Shown piece after piece: positions 52,171 through 63,597 of a stretch of DNA of 64,000 nt. The stretch is from Idiomarina tyrosinivorans. GTDB taxonomy: Bacteria; Pseudomonadota; Gammaproteobacteria; Enterobacterales; Alteromonadaceae. The notes beneath the pieces were generated by a model. The model was not told the DNA's origin. It saw nothing but the letters and a program-made list of their open reading frames with translations, and searched no databases. Made by a program: the position numbers and the translations under genes. Numbering within the stretch: position 1 is the first letter of the stretch; each line of letters starts with the position of its first letter. The DNA lies in assembly GCF_003987475.1 (NCBI RefSeq), contig NZ_PIQH01000008.1:62001-126000 (forward strand), read 5' to 3'.

Positions 52171-55003
52171 AACGGCGCTCCTCTCCATCACCTTCAATAT
52201 TAGTCACGCAACGCTTACATAAGTTCGGATCGCTTAGCGTGCCAACTTCTTCGCGATGATGCCAACAGCGCTCGCACTTTTTGTGCTCGGTGCGAGTCAC
52301 GCTAACTGCAACGTCATCTAACTGCACCGCATCAGCCGGTTTATCGGCAATTGGCTTGACCGTGGCTGCCGACGTTAGCAGTACAAAACGCAGTTCATCG
52401 CCCAAGCGGGTTAGCTGCTCAGCAACTTCACCTGCTGCGTATAAAGTGACCTCTGCTTGCAATGCGCCACCGATTTTGTCATCCCGCCGCGCCTGCTCTA
52501 ACGCTTGGTTGACTTGATCACGCACCGCTAGTATCTGCATCCAATAATTGTTATCGGCTTGGCTAACACCCGCGAACGGCGTTAAGCCGCTATACCAGGT
52601 TTCGGTGAACACGTAGTCGCTGCGCTTGCCAGGCAACAACGCCCAGATTTCTTGTGCGGTAAAGCTGCAAATAGGCGCCATCCAGCGCACCAAGGCCTCA
52701 ACAATGTAATACAACGCGGTCTGGCACGAACGACGCGCCAAGCCATCGGCTTTGGCGGTGTATTGCCGGTCTTTAATAATGTCTAAGTAGAAGCTCCCCA
52801 ACTCAATCGAGCAGAAGTGCATAAGCTTTTGCACCACCACATGGAATTGGTAATCGTCGTAGGCTTCCAGTAATTCTTTCTGTAAATCCGCTGCTCGGCC
52901 GACAATCCAGCGGTCAAGTTCGACCATATCGTCCGCTGCCACTAGATCGGATGCTGGGTCAAAACCGTTGAGGTTCGCCAACAAGAAACGTGAGGTGTTA
53001 CGGATACGGCGATAAGCGTCTGCAGAACGTTTCAGGATTTCATCCGAAACCGTCATTTCGCCTGAATAGTCGGTTGACGCAACCCATAAACGTAAGATGT
53101 CACCACCGAGTTTATTCATCACTTCTTGCGGAGCAACAACGTTACCCACCGATTTCGACATTTTGCGGCCCTGACCATCAACGGTAAAGCCGTGCGTCAG
53201 TACTTGGTTATATGGTGCTTGTTGGTAAATCGCTACACCCGTCATCAGCGACGACTGGAACCAACCACGATGCTGATCGGAGCCTTCCAGATACAGGTCT
53301 GCCGGCCAACGCAGAGCTGACCAACCCGGTTGCTCTGGGCGGCGCAATACGCAATGGTGAGTAACCCCAGAGTCAAACCATACATCCAAGGTATCGGTGA
53401 CTTTGCGATAGTCTTTGGCGTCTTCGCCCAACAGCTCTTCAGGCTCCAGATCAAACCATGCTTGGATGCCACTTTTTTCAATTCGCTGGGCGACTTGTTC
53501 CATCAACTCCAAGGTATTGGGGTGTAACTCATCGGTCTGACGGTTAACGAACACAGCAATCGGGTTACCCCAAGTGCGTTGACGTGAAATACACCAATCC
53601 GGACGGCCTTCGACCATTTGTTCAATGCGGCTTTGTCCCCAACTGGGTACCCAGCGCACTTTATCGATTTGGTCCAATGCTTGTTGCCGTAAGCCCTGCT
53701 GTTCCATGCTGATAAACCACTGCGGCGTAGCACGGAAGATAATGGGCGTTTTGTGGCGCCAGCAATGCGGGTATGAATGGCGATACGCTTCGTGGTGCAT
53801 TAAGCGCCCATGAGCTTGCAGAAACTCGATGATGGCGTCGTTGGCTTTGAACACATGCTGACCCGCAAAGTGTTCGACATCGGCTTTATAAACGCCGTTA
53901 TCGTCCACCGGGTTATACACGTCAATGCCATAGCGTTGACCCACTAAAAAGTCATCCACACCATGACCTGGCGCGGTATGGACACAGCCAGTACCAGAAT
54001 CGGTGGTAACGTGATCACCTAAGATCATCGGCACATTCATATCACTCACGGGATGCTGTAGCTGCACGCCTTCAAGGTCTGCTCCCTTGCAGAAGCCGAG
54101 TTTATGATAGTGGTCGATATTCCACCGTTCCATGCACTCGGTCACCAGATCAGAGGCAAGAATCACCCGTTCTGCCGGGCGTTCATCCGTCGCTTCGATT
54201 TGCACTAACGCATATTCCAAGCCTTCAGCCAGCGTCACTGCACGGTTTGCTGGAATCGTCCATGGTGTCGTGGTCCAAATAACTACGCTTAACTCACCTT
54301 CACCAACGTGACCTTGGGCGGTGCTAAAGCGCTCAACGGTATCCGCCGTTGCGGCGACCGTTAACCGAACATCAATCGCCGGCGAGGTTTTGTCTTGGTA
54401 TTCGACTTCCGCTTCGGCCAGTGCTGAACCACAGTCGGTACACCAATGCACCGGTTTGAAGCCTTGTTGCATGTGGCCGTTATCGATGATTTTTGCCAGT
54501 GCCCGCACGGCATCGGCTTCTTGTTGGAAGTTCATGGTGAGGTAAGGGTTATCCCACTCACCCAATACGCCCAAGCGTTTGAAGTCTTCGCGTTGTTGGT
54601 CGATTTGGCCTTGCGCGTAGCTGCGACATTTTTCACGGAATTCGGCGACTGTGAGCTTTTTGCCCGGTTTACCATGCTTCTTCTCAACTTGCAGTTCAAT
54701 CGGCAAGCCGTGACAGTCCCAACCCGGCACGTAAGGCGCGTCGAAATCGCTGAGCGTTTTCGCTTTTACGATCACGTCTTTAAGAATTTTGTTGACCGCG
54801 TGACCAATGTGAATTTGTCCGTTCGCATACGGAGGGCCATCGTGCAAAATGAAGCTTGGTTTACCATGTTTGGCCTGACGAATCTGTCCATACAAATCGT
54901 CCTGATACCATTGCTTCAACATTTCTGGCTCGCGATTCGCCAAGTTCCCACGCATCGGGAACGGCGTCTCGGGCAAATTCAGCGTGTGCTTGTAGTCACT
55001 CAT
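52163..55003 (-). CDS. ileS: Isoleucyl-tRNA synthetase
   Basis: A 946-residue class I synthetase. Seen: the HIGH motif in [17 protein letters not shown], the CP1 editing domain ([14 protein letters not shown]), the KMSKS loop ([12 protein letters not shown]) and a C-terminal zinc finger ([12 protein letters not shown] ... CKRC). I start it at the ATG at 55003 ([19 protein letters not shown]), the family N-terminus; the frame extends 39 codons into ribF. Length matches E. coli IleRS (938). The gene lies between ribF and lspA. Confidence 0.98.
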   Translation of the reverse strand: MSDYKHTLNLPETPFPMRGNLANREPEMLKQWYQDDLYGQIRQAKHGKPSFILHDGPPYANGQIHIGHAVNKILKDVIVKAKTLSDFDAPYVPGWDCHGLPIELQVEKKHGKPGKKLTVAEFREKCRSYAQGQIDQQREDFKRLGVLGEWDNPYLTMNFQQEADAVRALAKIIDNGHMQQGFKPVHWCTDCGSALAEAEVEYQDKTSPAIDVRLTVAATADTVERFSTAQGHVGEGELSVVIWTTTPWTIPANRAVTLAEGLEYALVQIEATDERPAERVILASDLVTECMERWNIDHYHKLGFCKGADLEGVQLQHPVSDMNVPMILGDHVTTDSGTGCVHTAPGHGVDDFLVGQRYGIDVYNPVDDNGVYKADVEHFAGQHVFKANDAIIEFLQAHGRLMHHEAYRHSYPHCWRHKTPIIFRATPQWFISMEQQGLRQQALDQIDKVRWVPSWGQSRIEQMVEGRPDWCISRQRTWGNPIAVFVNRQTDELHPNTLELMEQVAQRIEKSGIQAWFDLEPEELLGEDAKDYRKVTDTLDVWFDSGVTHHCVLRRPEQPGWSALRWPADLYLEGSDQHRGWFQSSLMTGVAIYQQAPYNQVLTHGFTVDGQGRKMSKSVGNVVAPQEVMNKLGGDILRLWVASTDYSGEMTVSDEILKRSADAYRRIRNTSRFLLANLNGFDPASDLVAADDMVELDRWIVGRAADLQKELLEAYDDYQFHVVVQKLMHFCSIELGSFYLDIIKDRQYTAKADGLARRSCQTALYYIVEALVRWMAPICSFTAQEIWALLPGKRSDYVFTETWYSGLTPFAGVSQADNNYWMQILAVRDQVNQALEQARRDDKIGGALQAEVTLYAAGEVAEQLTRLGDELRFVLLTSAATVKPIADKPADAVQLDDVAVSVTRTEHKKCERCWHHREEVGTLSDPNLCKRCVTNIEGDGEERRFA

Positions 55004-55010
55004 GGGTTCT

Positions 55011-55955
55011 CTATTCCGCCTTCTCTGTCTCACTGGCTGCCAGAATCTCTCTGGCGACTCTCGCATCTTTATCGATTTGCTTGCGTAGCTCATCAAGCGA
55101 CGCAAAACGTTGTTCATCACGAATTCGGGCGACCGGGTAGACGGTTAACCGTTTCCCGTAAAAATCGCCCTCGCGATCAAAAATATGTACTTCTAATTGC
55201 ACTTCATCGCCATGCAATGTAGGGCGAACACCTAAGTTTGCCACACCCTGTGCCGCTTCACCTAGTCCGTCTACGCGCACAGCAAAAACACCATGCAGCG
55301 GTGATTTAATCCGTTTTAATGGGATGTTAACCGTGGGAAAACCGATGGTCCGGCCATTTTTCCGGCCATGCACAACCCGTCCAGAAAAACTGAAAGGCCG
55401 CCCAAGCATTTCCTCAGCGCGGGCAAAATCGGCCGCAGCTAAGGCTTCACGAATGGCGGTACTGCTCACCCGCTGTTGTTTTTGGCGATAACTGCGGGTG
55501 TCGACCACGGTAAAACCAAACCGCTCTCCGGCTTGTTGCAACAAGGCGAAATCCCCCTCGCGTTTGTAGCCAAAGCGGAAGTCATCGCCGACCACGAGGA
55601 ATTTTACCCCAAGCTTACCCACCAAAACGTCCTCAACAAAGGTCATTGCTGGTTGGGCAGCAAATTTACGATTGAACTCAATACACACCAAGCGATCCAG
55701 CTTGGCTTTACGCAACTGCAGATATTTCTCTCGCCATTGGGTCAAGCGCGCCGGCGCTTGCTCAGGCTGAAACAGTTCTTGGGGTTGCGGTTCAAAGGTC
55801 ATCACGGCGGCGGGTACAGCAAGTGCCTGCGCCTGTTGTTTAACCTTTTCCAGCACTGCCAAGTGGCCCAAGTGCACACCATCGAAATTACCAATGGTTA
55901 ACACACAGCCCTTGTGCTCCGCACGTAAATTGTGGATCCCGCGAACCAATTCCAT
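55011..55955 (-). CDS. ribF: Bifunctional riboflavin kinase / FAD synthetase RibF
   Basis: A 314-residue enzyme that makes FMN and FAD. The N-terminal nucleotidyltransferase domain has [16 protein letters not shown] and the middle [18 protein letters not shown] region; the C-terminal flavokinase domain has [17 protein letters not shown] and [11 protein letters not shown] use the ATG at 55955 ([10 protein letters not shown]), which matches the family start and length (E. coli 313); the frame extends 17 codons upstream. It is 7 bases upstream of ileS. Confidence 0.96.
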   Translation of the reverse strand: MELVRGIHNLRAEHKGCVLTIGNFDGVHLGHLAVLEKVKQQAQALAVPAAVMTFEPQPQELFQPEQAPARLTQWREKYLQLRKAKLDRLVCIEFNRKFAAQPAMTFVEDVLVGKLGVKFLVVGDDFRFGYKREGDFALLQQAGERFGFTVVDTRSYRQKQQRVSSTAIREALAAADFARAEEMLGRPFSFSGRVVHGRKNGRTIGFPTVNIPLKRIKSPLHGVFAVRVDGLGEAAQGVANLGVRPTLHGDEVQLEVHIFDREGDFYGKRLTVYPVARIRDEQRFASLDELRKQIDKDARVAREILAASETEKAE

Positions 55956-56022
55956 GGGTGAGAAAATGCCCGTTGCTAAAAAACCGTCAGTATACCCTAT
56001 GCGCACCGCAGAATCAGTAGCT

Positions 56023-57576
56023 TCAATGGCGGAAATGACGAATTCTCATACCAACCAGCAACAAACTGCCGACAAATGCCAGTAACGCCACCCCGATCAC
56101 TTGCGCCAATAGCCACGGTCGGATTAGTACATCGGTCTGACGCCATTCCGCCAATCCCGGCGCAAACCAGATAATTGCGCCTACCATCACCGCTGTTGCA
56201 AAGACGACCCGACTAATGAAAAGTATGGTTCCAGGCTGCCATTGCAGGACTTTTTCGCGGTGTAATGTCACCCCTAACAACAACGCATTCAATGCCGCAG
56301 AAGCCACGGTGGCAATCGCTAACCCCACGTAACTAAAAGGAATCGCCAAAATAATGTTAAATACCATATTACTCAGCATGGCAATGATGCCGAATTTTAC
56401 CGGGCGCTTGGTGTCTTGTCGGGAGTAGAACCCAGTTGCTAACACTTTTACTAACATAAAACTGAGCAAACCACTGGCGTATGCCATCAAGCTGTAGGAT
56501 GCCATTTTTGCATCTTCGCTAGCAAAGGCGCCATGCATAAACAACACCATTAACAGCGGTTCAGCGAGCACAAACAAGCCCGCCATCGCCGGTAATCCTA
56601 ACAGCACCACCATGCGAATGCCCCAATCTAAGGTTTGGGTAAACTCGGCGGTAGAGCGGTCACTATGGCGCGCAGATAAGGCCGGCAAAATAACCGTAGC
56701 AATAGCGATGCCAAATAAGCCGAGGGGAAATTCCAACAAGCGGTCAGAATAATATAACCAAGAAATAGAACCGGTCATTAGGAAGCTGGCAATCAGGGTA
56801 TCTAACAATAAGTTGATTTGGCTCACCGACACCCCAAAAATGGCCGGCAGCATAAGTTTGCGGATGCGTGTGACGCCCTCATCACGCCAACCCCAGCGCG
56901 GTTTCATTAACAGCCCTGCGCGTTTTAAAAAAGGCAGTTGAAACAGGAACTGAATCAGGCCACCAAAAAATACGCCCCAAGCGAGGCCGTATTCAGGCTG
57001 AGACAACTGTGGCGATAGCCAAAGCGCCGCGGCAATTATCGCCACATTAAGAAATACCGGGGTAAATGCTGCTACGGCAAACTTTCCCAAGGTGTTCAAA
57101 ATGGCTCCGGAAAGCGCGGTAAAGGTAATAAACCACAAATATGGGAAGGTAATGCGCAGCAACTCACTGGCTAATTCAAACTTTTCCGCTTGCGGACCCC
57201 CTTGCCACCAGTCCACAAACCAGCCCATACCGAATAACGCGGTCACTACCGGCGAAGCAATCATTCCCAGCAGGGTAACCAACGTCACCACTGTACCCAG
57301 CGTTCCCGCCACGCGGGCGATCAATAACTGGGTATCAGGCAACGCTTTGCCTTGCTTATATTCCACCAACACGGGAACAAAGGCTTGCGCAAACGCGCCC
57401 TCGGCAAATAAGCGCCGCAGAAAATTAGGGATTTTATTGGCAAAAAAGAACACGTCTGCGGCTGCACCAGCGCCCATCAGGTTAGCAATAACCACATCCC
57501 GTACTAAACCGAGCACACGGGAAATAAGGGTCATAAAGCTAACAATGAATCCTGATTTGAGTAGTGCTTTTGACAC
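56023..57576 (-). CDS. murJ: Lipid II flippase MurJ
   Basis: A 517-residue membrane protein of the MOP superfamily with 14 predicted helices that moves lipid II across the inner membrane. The N-terminus LLKSGFIVSFMTLISRVLGLVR and the stretch FFFANKIPNFLRRLFAEGAF are diagnostic. It heads the minus-strand run toward ribF-ileS-lspA; in E. coli murJ is elsewhere. It is divergent from rpsT, with a 168-bp shared promoter region. Confidence 0.97.
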   Translation of the reverse strand: MSKALLKSGFIVSFMTLISRVLGLVRDVVIANLMGAGAAADVFFFANKIPNFLRRLFAEGAFAQAFVPVLVEYKQGKALPDTQLLIARVAGTLGTVVTLVTLLGMIASPVVTALFGMGWFVDWWQGGPQAEKFELASELLRITFPYLWFITFTALSGAILNTLGKFAVAAFTPVFLNVAIIAAALWLSPQLSQPEYGLAWGVFFGGLIQFLFQLPFLKRAGLLMKPRWGWRDEGVTRIRKLMLPAIFGVSVSQINLLLDTLIASFLMTGSISWLYYSDRLLEFPLGLFGIAIATVILPALSARHSDRSTAEFTQTLDWGIRMVVLLGLPAMAGLFVLAEPLLMVLFMHGAFASEDAKMASYSLMAYASGLLSFMLVKVLATGFYSRQDTKRPVKFGIIAMLSNMVFNIILAIPFSYVGLAIATVASAALNALLLGVTLHREKVLQWQPGTILFISRVVFATAVMVGAIIWFAPGLAEWRQTDVLIRPWLLAQVIGVALLAFVGSLLLVGMRIRHFRH

Positions 57577-57611
57577 TGAGCCGTCCTATCATGGCGTGTG
57601 AATTGAGGTCG

Positions 57612-57640
57612 ATTGTAGCGTGGCAAGATAAAACGGTCTA
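57612..57640 (-). promoter_or_regulatory. Probable promoter of murJ
   Basis: On the minus strand TAGACC (complement of 57635-57640), a 17-base spacer and TACAAT (complement of 57612-57617), about 36 bases before the murJ start. Confidence 0.45.
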
Positions 57641-57665
57641 TGGCGGTTTTTTTAACCCTCGACAG

Positions 57666-57693
57666 TTGACTTTTGCCGCGAAAAAGGGATAAT
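57666..57693 (+). promoter_or_regulatory. Promoter of rpsT
   Basis: TTGACT (57666-57671), a 16-base spacer and GATAAT (57688-57693), 51 bases before the rpsT start. A further TATAAA near 57704 could serve a second promoter; E. coli rpsT also has two. Confidence 0.6.
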
Positions 57694-57744
57694 CGGCGAC
57701 CTTTATAAAAGAAGCGTTCAGTTAACGAATTTTAGGAGTTCACC

Positions 57745-58005
57745 TTGGCTAACATTAAGTCTGCGAAAAAGCGTGCGGTTCAGGCCGAGAAAAATCGCCG
57801 CCACAACGCAAGCCGCCGTTCTATGATGCGCACATACTTGAAAAAAGTATCTGCGGCTGTTGAAGCAAAAAACAAAGAAGCAGCGCAAGAAGCGTTTGCG
57901 AAAGTTGTTCCTTTGTTGGATCGCTACGCGACCAAAGGACTTATCAGCAAAAACAAAGCGGCACGTCATAAGAGCCGTTTGAACGCGAAAATCAACGCAC
58001 TGTAA
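57745..58005 (+). CDS. rpsT: 30S ribosomal protein S20
   Basis: An 86-residue basic protein of the small ribosomal subunit that binds 16S rRNA. The family sequence is clear ([35 protein letters not shown]). The start codon is TTG, with AGGAG six bases upstream. E. coli rpsT also starts with UUG, which is part of its feedback control, so the unusual start looks conserved. A strong terminator follows 36 bases after the stop. Confidence 0.98.
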   Translation: MANIKSAKKRAVQAEKNRRHNASRRSMMRTYLKKVSAAVEAKNKEAAQEAFAKVVPLLDRYATKGLISKNKAARHKSRLNAKINAL

Positions 58006-58040
58006 TAGATTGCGTTATCGCGCTCGCTGAAGCATTTATG

Positions 58041-58068
58041 AAAAACCCGCCAATCGGCGGGTTTTTTA
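58041..58068 (+). terminator. Bidirectional intrinsic terminator between rpsT and pseI
   Basis: A 6-bp stem CCCGCC / GGCGGG with a four-base loop, flanked by five A on the left and six T on the right. It ends rpsT on the plus strand and, read the other way, the pse operon, whose last stop is 15 bases away. Confidence 0.9.
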
Positions 58069-58082
58069 ATGCTCATAACCTG

Positions 58083-59126
58083 TTACTTAATGATATCTCT
58101 AGTAACGGCGGTATTCTTCTGCACATCTTGAGAAACACTTTTGCCGATAAGTTCATCATAGTATTTCGGCGCCAAACCATAGCCCGGGCGGACTGAGCGA
58201 ATGGCATCTGCGGTAATCGTATCTCCAGCTTTCAGCGCTTTAACGAAATACAACGACCGTCGAAATTTCACATTACCTTGCTCGCTAGACTTACGGCCAT
58301 AATCGACCTGACCAAGAGCCTCCCAGGCTGTTTTCGCACCGACACAAAGTTGCTCTAATTCTGCTGGCTCCAGGGAGAAACTATCATCAGGGCCACCGCC
58401 ACTGCGATCTAAGGTCACATGCTTTTCAATGATAGCAGCGCCCAATGCCACACTCGCGATAGCAGTGGTGTTATCTAGGGTATGGTCAGACAGCCCAGTC
58501 AGCACATTAAAGCGCTTCTTCATATCGGCAAGTGTGCGCAAATTATAGTCGGCTGCAGGTGCTGGATAACCGCTCACACAATGCAGTATCGCTAACTGGG
58601 TACATCCGCCCTCTCGCGCAGCTTCGATAGCTTCGCCAATTTCCTCTGCATCGGCCATTCCCGTGGAAATGATCATCGGCTTTCCGGTACTGGCAACGTA
58701 ACGAATAAGCGGCAGATCGACAGCCTCGAAAGAAGCAATCTTGTACGCTGGAGCATTCAAATCCTCGAGTAGATCAACCGCTGTGTTGTCGAACGGTGAA
58801 CTGAATAGCGTTAAACCGATTTTCCGTGCATGCGCAAAAAGTGCCTCGTGCCACTCCCACGGCGTAAAGGCTTTTGCATAAAGGTCATAAAGTCGTTGCC
58901 CGTCCCATAACCCGCCACGAATCATGAAATCTTCGGTATCTGCGTCCAATGTAATCGTATCGGGCTTGTAAGTTTGAATTTTCGCTGCACTCGCCCCGCG
59001 CGCCTTGGCCATATCCAATAGTTTAACAGCGTTTTCTATTGAACCATTGTGGTTTGCCGATAACTCTGCAATGACGTATGGAGCCACTTCATCACTGATC
59101 TCTCGACCATCAATTACTAGTTTCAT
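58083..59126 (-). CDS. pseI: Pseudaminic acid synthase PseI (NeuB family)
   Basis: A 347-residue enzyme that condenses 6-deoxy-AltdiNAc with phosphoenolpyruvate to pseudaminic acid. The NeuB TIM-barrel is recognisable (VIAELSANHNGSIENAVKLL, SDHTLDNTTAIASVALGA, EKHVTLDRSGGGPDDSFS), and a C-terminal SAF antifreeze-like domain follows (RRSLYFVKALKAGDTITADA). The start at 59126 overlaps the pseG/H stop (ATGA). It is the last gene of the operon. Confidence 0.95.
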   Translation of the reverse strand: MKLVIDGREISDEVAPYVIAELSANHNGSIENAVKLLDMAKARGASAAKIQTYKPDTITLDADTEDFMIRGGLWDGQRLYDLYAKAFTPWEWHEALFAHARKIGLTLFSSPFDNTAVDLLEDLNAPAYKIASFEAVDLPLIRYVASTGKPMIISTGMADAEEIGEAIEAAREGGCTQLAILHCVSGYPAPAADYNLRTLADMKKRFNVLTGLSDHTLDNTTAIASVALGAAIIEKHVTLDRSGGGPDDSFSLEPAELEQLCVGAKTAWEALGQVDYGRKSSEQGNVKFRRSLYFVKALKAGDTITADAIRSVRPGYGLAPKYYDELIGKSVSQDVQKNTAVTRDIIK

Positions 59127-60706
59127 TGTTGGCTTCTCCAAATAAATTGATCGCTTGCTAAACGCTTAAACTTGGCTTTTTCGAAGAGTCGCTGAGAAGC
59201 AATGTTTTCTGGTTTAACAGTTGCGTAGATTGTTATTTCCCTGTGCAGTTGTTGTACCGCGCGGATAGCAGTAATTGCGACACCTCGTTGATAAAATTCA
59301 GGTGCGACAAAAATCGATATTTCATAACCGCCATTGGCTAAACGATCTAATCGAATCATTCCCGCAGGATCGTGCTCTACATCTATCCGATAAAAGTAGT
59401 TAAATGGTTGAGCCAGCTTTTTTTTCATCCACATTTGATGCTCTGACCAACTAGGGGCGGCCGGGTTACGTGCATACCGCCGCGTCTCAGGAAGGTTCTG
59501 CCAAACAAATAACTGCTGTATATCAGCCTCGGTGATCTTTCGTAAGTATAGGCAGTCACCCGATGTGGTTTGCGCAGGAAAAAGTTCTTGAAATACTCTG
59601 CGGGTGCCATGAGCATCACATAACCTCAAGCTGTTTTCTTTAAGGCTTTGGTAAACATCTGGATGAGAAAACACGCGTGTTAACTGCTGATGCAGTAACT
59701 CAGCCGTTAACGACTCGGCAGGCCCTAAACTCAACGCACACCCGTTTCCGACAAGTTGCTTGGCAATCGTTTTTTGATTTTCTGCCAGAGTGACAAGTAA
59801 CGTTGGTATACCACATGCGCAGCGCTCCCAGCTCGAACCTCCGGGAGCACCGATTGCAATACTATTCGACAGTAAAAAGCCACTGATGTTTTCGACGTGA
59901 TCAACAATACTAACCTGGTGATTACGGATACCCTCAGCCTGTTTCGCGAGTTCCTGCTTGTGGGCATTTACTGCACCAACGATTACCGTAATATGAAGTG
60001 TCCGCTCTGAATACTTTTCCAGCATCGTCAACAACTTACCGCTGACATTATCGCTATCAGCCCCGCCCATGCTAATCAACAACGAAGGTTCAATTGCTCT
60101 GACGTTCGGTGATGCAATTGCCGTGTGATGTGCCCGAATGAATTCCTCTCTCAGTAGTGCGTATTGAGTGCCCAGCAATGGCCTACAGGTAGCGTTCAGC
60201 AAACCTTTGTAATCCGCTATGCATCGCTGAAAGGTTTGATCTAAGAGTACCGATGCGGAGTGAGGGCGATCAGCTAAATCGTCAATCGCCATAACCCGAC
60301 TGTGCCTAGCCAAAATTTTTTCCCACGGTTTTGCGAGCGCGTAGTGGTCTACAACAATCCACTCTACGTTATGCTCCCACGCCGCCAACTCAGCTTCAAA
60401 CTGTTGCGCGTCTTGTGTTTCTGATGTCGGCAACCAGTGGCTGTGGAAATAAGCTGCCGGAGCCAATGCCGTGTTTGGTACTGCGGATTGTTGCCAGCAC
60501 ACAACAGTTATCCCCGCCTGCTGCAGTGACACACTCAAAGATTCAGGGAAGCCATAACCTGCTATTAATACGGGAGACCCTTGCTCCGAGCATTGCAACG
60601 CTAATGTCGCACAGCGCATAAAGTGGCCCAAACCAATGCGCGGACCGGCATCAACACGAAAAGCAATGCCTCCGCGCGCTATGGATTGAGACGCTTGAAC
60701 ATCCAT
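59123..60706 (-). CDS. PseG-PseH fusion: UDP-sugar hydrolase plus GNAT acetyltransferase of pseudaminic acid synthesis
   Basis: A 527-residue fusion. Residues 1 to about 365 are the GT-B-like nucleotide sugar hydrolase PseG, with FRVDAGPRIGLGHFMRC (catalytic His), SMGGADSDN and the later IGAPGGSSWERCACGIPTL. Residues about 375-527 form a GNAT domain (LYLRKITEADIQQLFVWQ, IRLDRLANGGYEISIFVAPE, RLFEKAKFKRL), expected to be PseH, the N4-acetyltransferase. The two enzymes act in succession (PseH then PseG). In Campylobacter and Helicobacter they are separate; fused forms occur in other bacteria. The start could be the ATG at 60706 or a TTG 15 bases upstream; it overlaps the end of pseF by 28 bases. 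Confidence 0.9.
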   Translation of the reverse strand: MDVQASQSIARGGIAFRVDAGPRIGLGHFMRCATLALQCSEQGSPVLIAGYGFPESLSVSLQQAGITVVCWQQSAVPNTALAPAAYFHSHWLPTSETQDAQQFEAELAAWEHNVEWIVVDHYALAKPWEKILARHSRVMAIDDLADRPHSASVLLDQTFQRCIADYKGLLNATCRPLLGTQYALLREEFIRAHHTAIASPNVRAIEPSLLISMGGADSDNVSGKLLTMLEKYSERTLHITVIVGAVNAHKQELAKQAEGIRNHQVSIVDHVENISGFLLSNSIAIGAPGGSSWERCACGIPTLLVTLAENQKTIAKQLVGNGCALSLGPAESLTAELLHQQLTRVFSHPDVYQSLKENSLRLCDAHGTRRVFQELFPAQTTSGDCLYLRKITEADIQQLFVWQNLPETRRYARNPAAPSWSEHQMWMKKKLAQPFNYFYRIDVEHDPAGMIRLDRLANGGYEISIFVAPEFYQRGVAITAIRAVQQLHREITIYATVKPENIASQRLFEKAKFKRLASDQFIWRSQQ

Positions 60707-61371
60707 TCTGCTATTTCCCAATCTGCTTCAGTATCGATGTCCTGCACCCGCGTTCTAGGTAGCTTATAGCCATAGCTATGACTGCTCATGATAGGTTTGG
60801 CTTGCAACCAAGCCTCAACACGGCCCCAATAAAATTGTCCAGCATCGTGGTACGCCTGCGGTAAATCTTGTGATCGTGTTTGCTCAAAATCGGGTTGTAG
60901 CAATCCTACGCGGCTGTCAGCGTTCATGGTCACCGCTCGTTGAACCGGAAATGCGTACTCAGCGACCGAAAATATATAGTCCGCAAGCTGTCTCTCAACT
61001 AACTGTTGATAAGCATTTTCAAGATCTTGTGAACGAACAAATGGCGCTGTGGCATATAAACAACAAACATTATCAAACGATTGGCCTAACTCAGCCATGC
61101 GTTTTATTGCATCGGCAATCACCGGCACTGTTGGAGTGTGATGATCCGCTAATTCCGCGTTCCGCAGAAAGGGCACGTTGGCACCAAATTGCTGGGCAAT
61201 CTCGGCTATTTCAGCATCATCTGTCGAAACAATTACTTGGTCGACCGATGGCGTCGCTAGCGCGGCTTCAACTGACCATGCAATCATCGGCTTACCACCA
61301 AACTCTCGAATGTTTTTTCTTGGAATTCGTTGGCTACCGCCACGGGCGGGAATAATTACCGCATTTATCAT
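60679..61371 (-). CDS. pseF: Pseudaminic acid cytidylyltransferase PseF
   Basis: A 230-residue NTP transferase that activates pseudaminic acid to CMP-Pse. The CMP-sialic-acid-synthetase-type motif reads IIPARGGSQRIPRKNIREFG, followed by GKPMIAWSVEAAL and STDDAEIAEIA. The ATG at 61371 starts just after the pseC stop; the frame extends 11 codons upstream. It lies in the order pseB-pseC-pseF-pseG/H-pseI. Confidence 0.95.
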   Translation of the reverse strand: MINAVIIPARGGSQRIPRKNIREFGGKPMIAWSVEAALATPSVDQVIVSTDDAEIAEIAQQFGANVPFLRNAELADHHTPTVPVIADAIKRMAELGQSFDNVCCLYATAPFVRSQDLENAYQQLVERQLADYIFSVAEYAFPVQRAVTMNADSRVGLLQPDFEQTRSQDLPQAYHDAGQFYWGRVEAWLQAKPIMSSHSYGYKLPRTRVQDIDTEADWEIAEWMFKRLNP

Positions 61372-61372
61372 G

Positions 61373-62530
61373 CTAAGAAAGCCCCGCCGACAGGATCGCC
61401 ACAACCTGTCCTTGCTCAGCCTCTGTTAGCTGCGCGAACAGCGGAATACTGATTGCTCGTTGATAGTAGCGTTCGGCATTTGGAAAATCGCCCGCCTTAA
61501 ACCCTAACTTTTGGTAATACGGTTGTAGGTGAACGGGAATGTAATGCACATTCACACCAATATTATTAGCGCGACAATGCTCGAATAACGCTTTACGAGA
61601 TATATCCGTGCGCTGGTCGTCAATTTGCACAACGTACAAGTGCCATGCCGACACTGCCTGCGGCTGACGTCCTGGCAAAATTAATGGAAGCGTCGCAAGT
61701 TGTTTGTCATAACGCTCAGCTAAACGATTTCGAGCTGCAACAAACGTTTCCAGCCTTGCCATCTGCGCCACACCCAATGCCGCCTGTAATTCCGTCATTC
61801 GATAATTGTAGCCCAAACTGATCTGCTGGTAATACCAATCGCCCTCAGTTTGCCCTTGCATACGGCTTGGGTCGCGAGTTATGCCGTGGCTTCTGGCTTC
61901 TCGCATGCGTTCAGCAAGTGTTTCACTTTGTGTGGTTGCTACACCGCCTTCTGCCGTCGTCACAATTTTTACGGGGTGAAAACTGAACACGCAAATATCA
62001 CTGTATTGGCAACGACCAACGGGCGTATTTTGGTAGGTTGCGCCAATCGCGTGGGAAGCGTCTTCGATCACTCTAACGCCATATTTTTGCGCCAGCTGAG
62101 CAATCCGCTCCATATCGCACGATTGGCCACTAAAGTGCACCACAACAATAATTTTAGGTAAACGCCCCAGACGTTCAGCCACCGCTAATTTATCTGCTAA
62201 AGCCTCAGCAGATAAATTGTAGGTAAGCGGGTCAATATCTACAAAATCTACATCCGCACCACAATATCGTGCGCAATTTGCGGATGCGACGAAGGTGTTA
62301 GGCGTTGTCCAAAGCATGTCGCCTAGGCCCAAACCCAATGCCATACAAGCAATGTGGAGCGCAGACGTCGCACTATTAACAGCTACAGCATGACGAACAT
62401 CACAATGCGATTTAATCGCTTCTTCAAACGCTGGAACTTGCGGTCCTTGAGTTAAAAAATCCGACCCAAGAACCTCGACTACTGCGTCAATATCGGCTTG
62501 TTCGATATTTTGTCTGCCGTATGGAATCAT
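61373..62530 (-). CDS. pseC: UDP-4-amino-4,6-dideoxy-N-acetyl-beta-L-altrosamine transaminase PseC
   Basis: A 385-residue PLP-dependent aminotransferase of the DegT/DnrJ/EryC1 family, second step of pseudaminic acid synthesis. The PLP lysine lies in SFHPVKIVTTAEGG; EDASHAIGATY contains the conserved Asp. Start MIPYGRQNIEQADIDAVVEV is the family N-terminus. It follows pseB by 11 bases. Confidence 0.95.
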   Translation of the reverse strand: MIPYGRQNIEQADIDAVVEVLGSDFLTQGPQVPAFEEAIKSHCDVRHAVAVNSATSALHIACMALGLGLGDMLWTTPNTFVASANCARYCGADVDFVDIDPLTYNLSAEALADKLAVAERLGRLPKIIVVVHFSGQSCDMERIAQLAQKYGVRVIEDASHAIGATYQNTPVGRCQYSDICVFSFHPVKIVTTAEGGVATTQSETLAERMREARSHGITRDPSRMQGQTEGDWYYQQISLGYNYRMTELQAALGVAQMARLETFVAARNRLAERYDKQLATLPLILPGRQPQAVSAWHLYVVQIDDQRTDISRKALFEHCRANNIGVNVHYIPVHLQPYYQKLGFKAGDFPNAERYYQRAISIPLFAQLTEAEQGQVVAILSAGLS

Positions 62531-62541
62531 CTTTACTCTCG

Positions 62542-63597
<1,056 letters not shown>

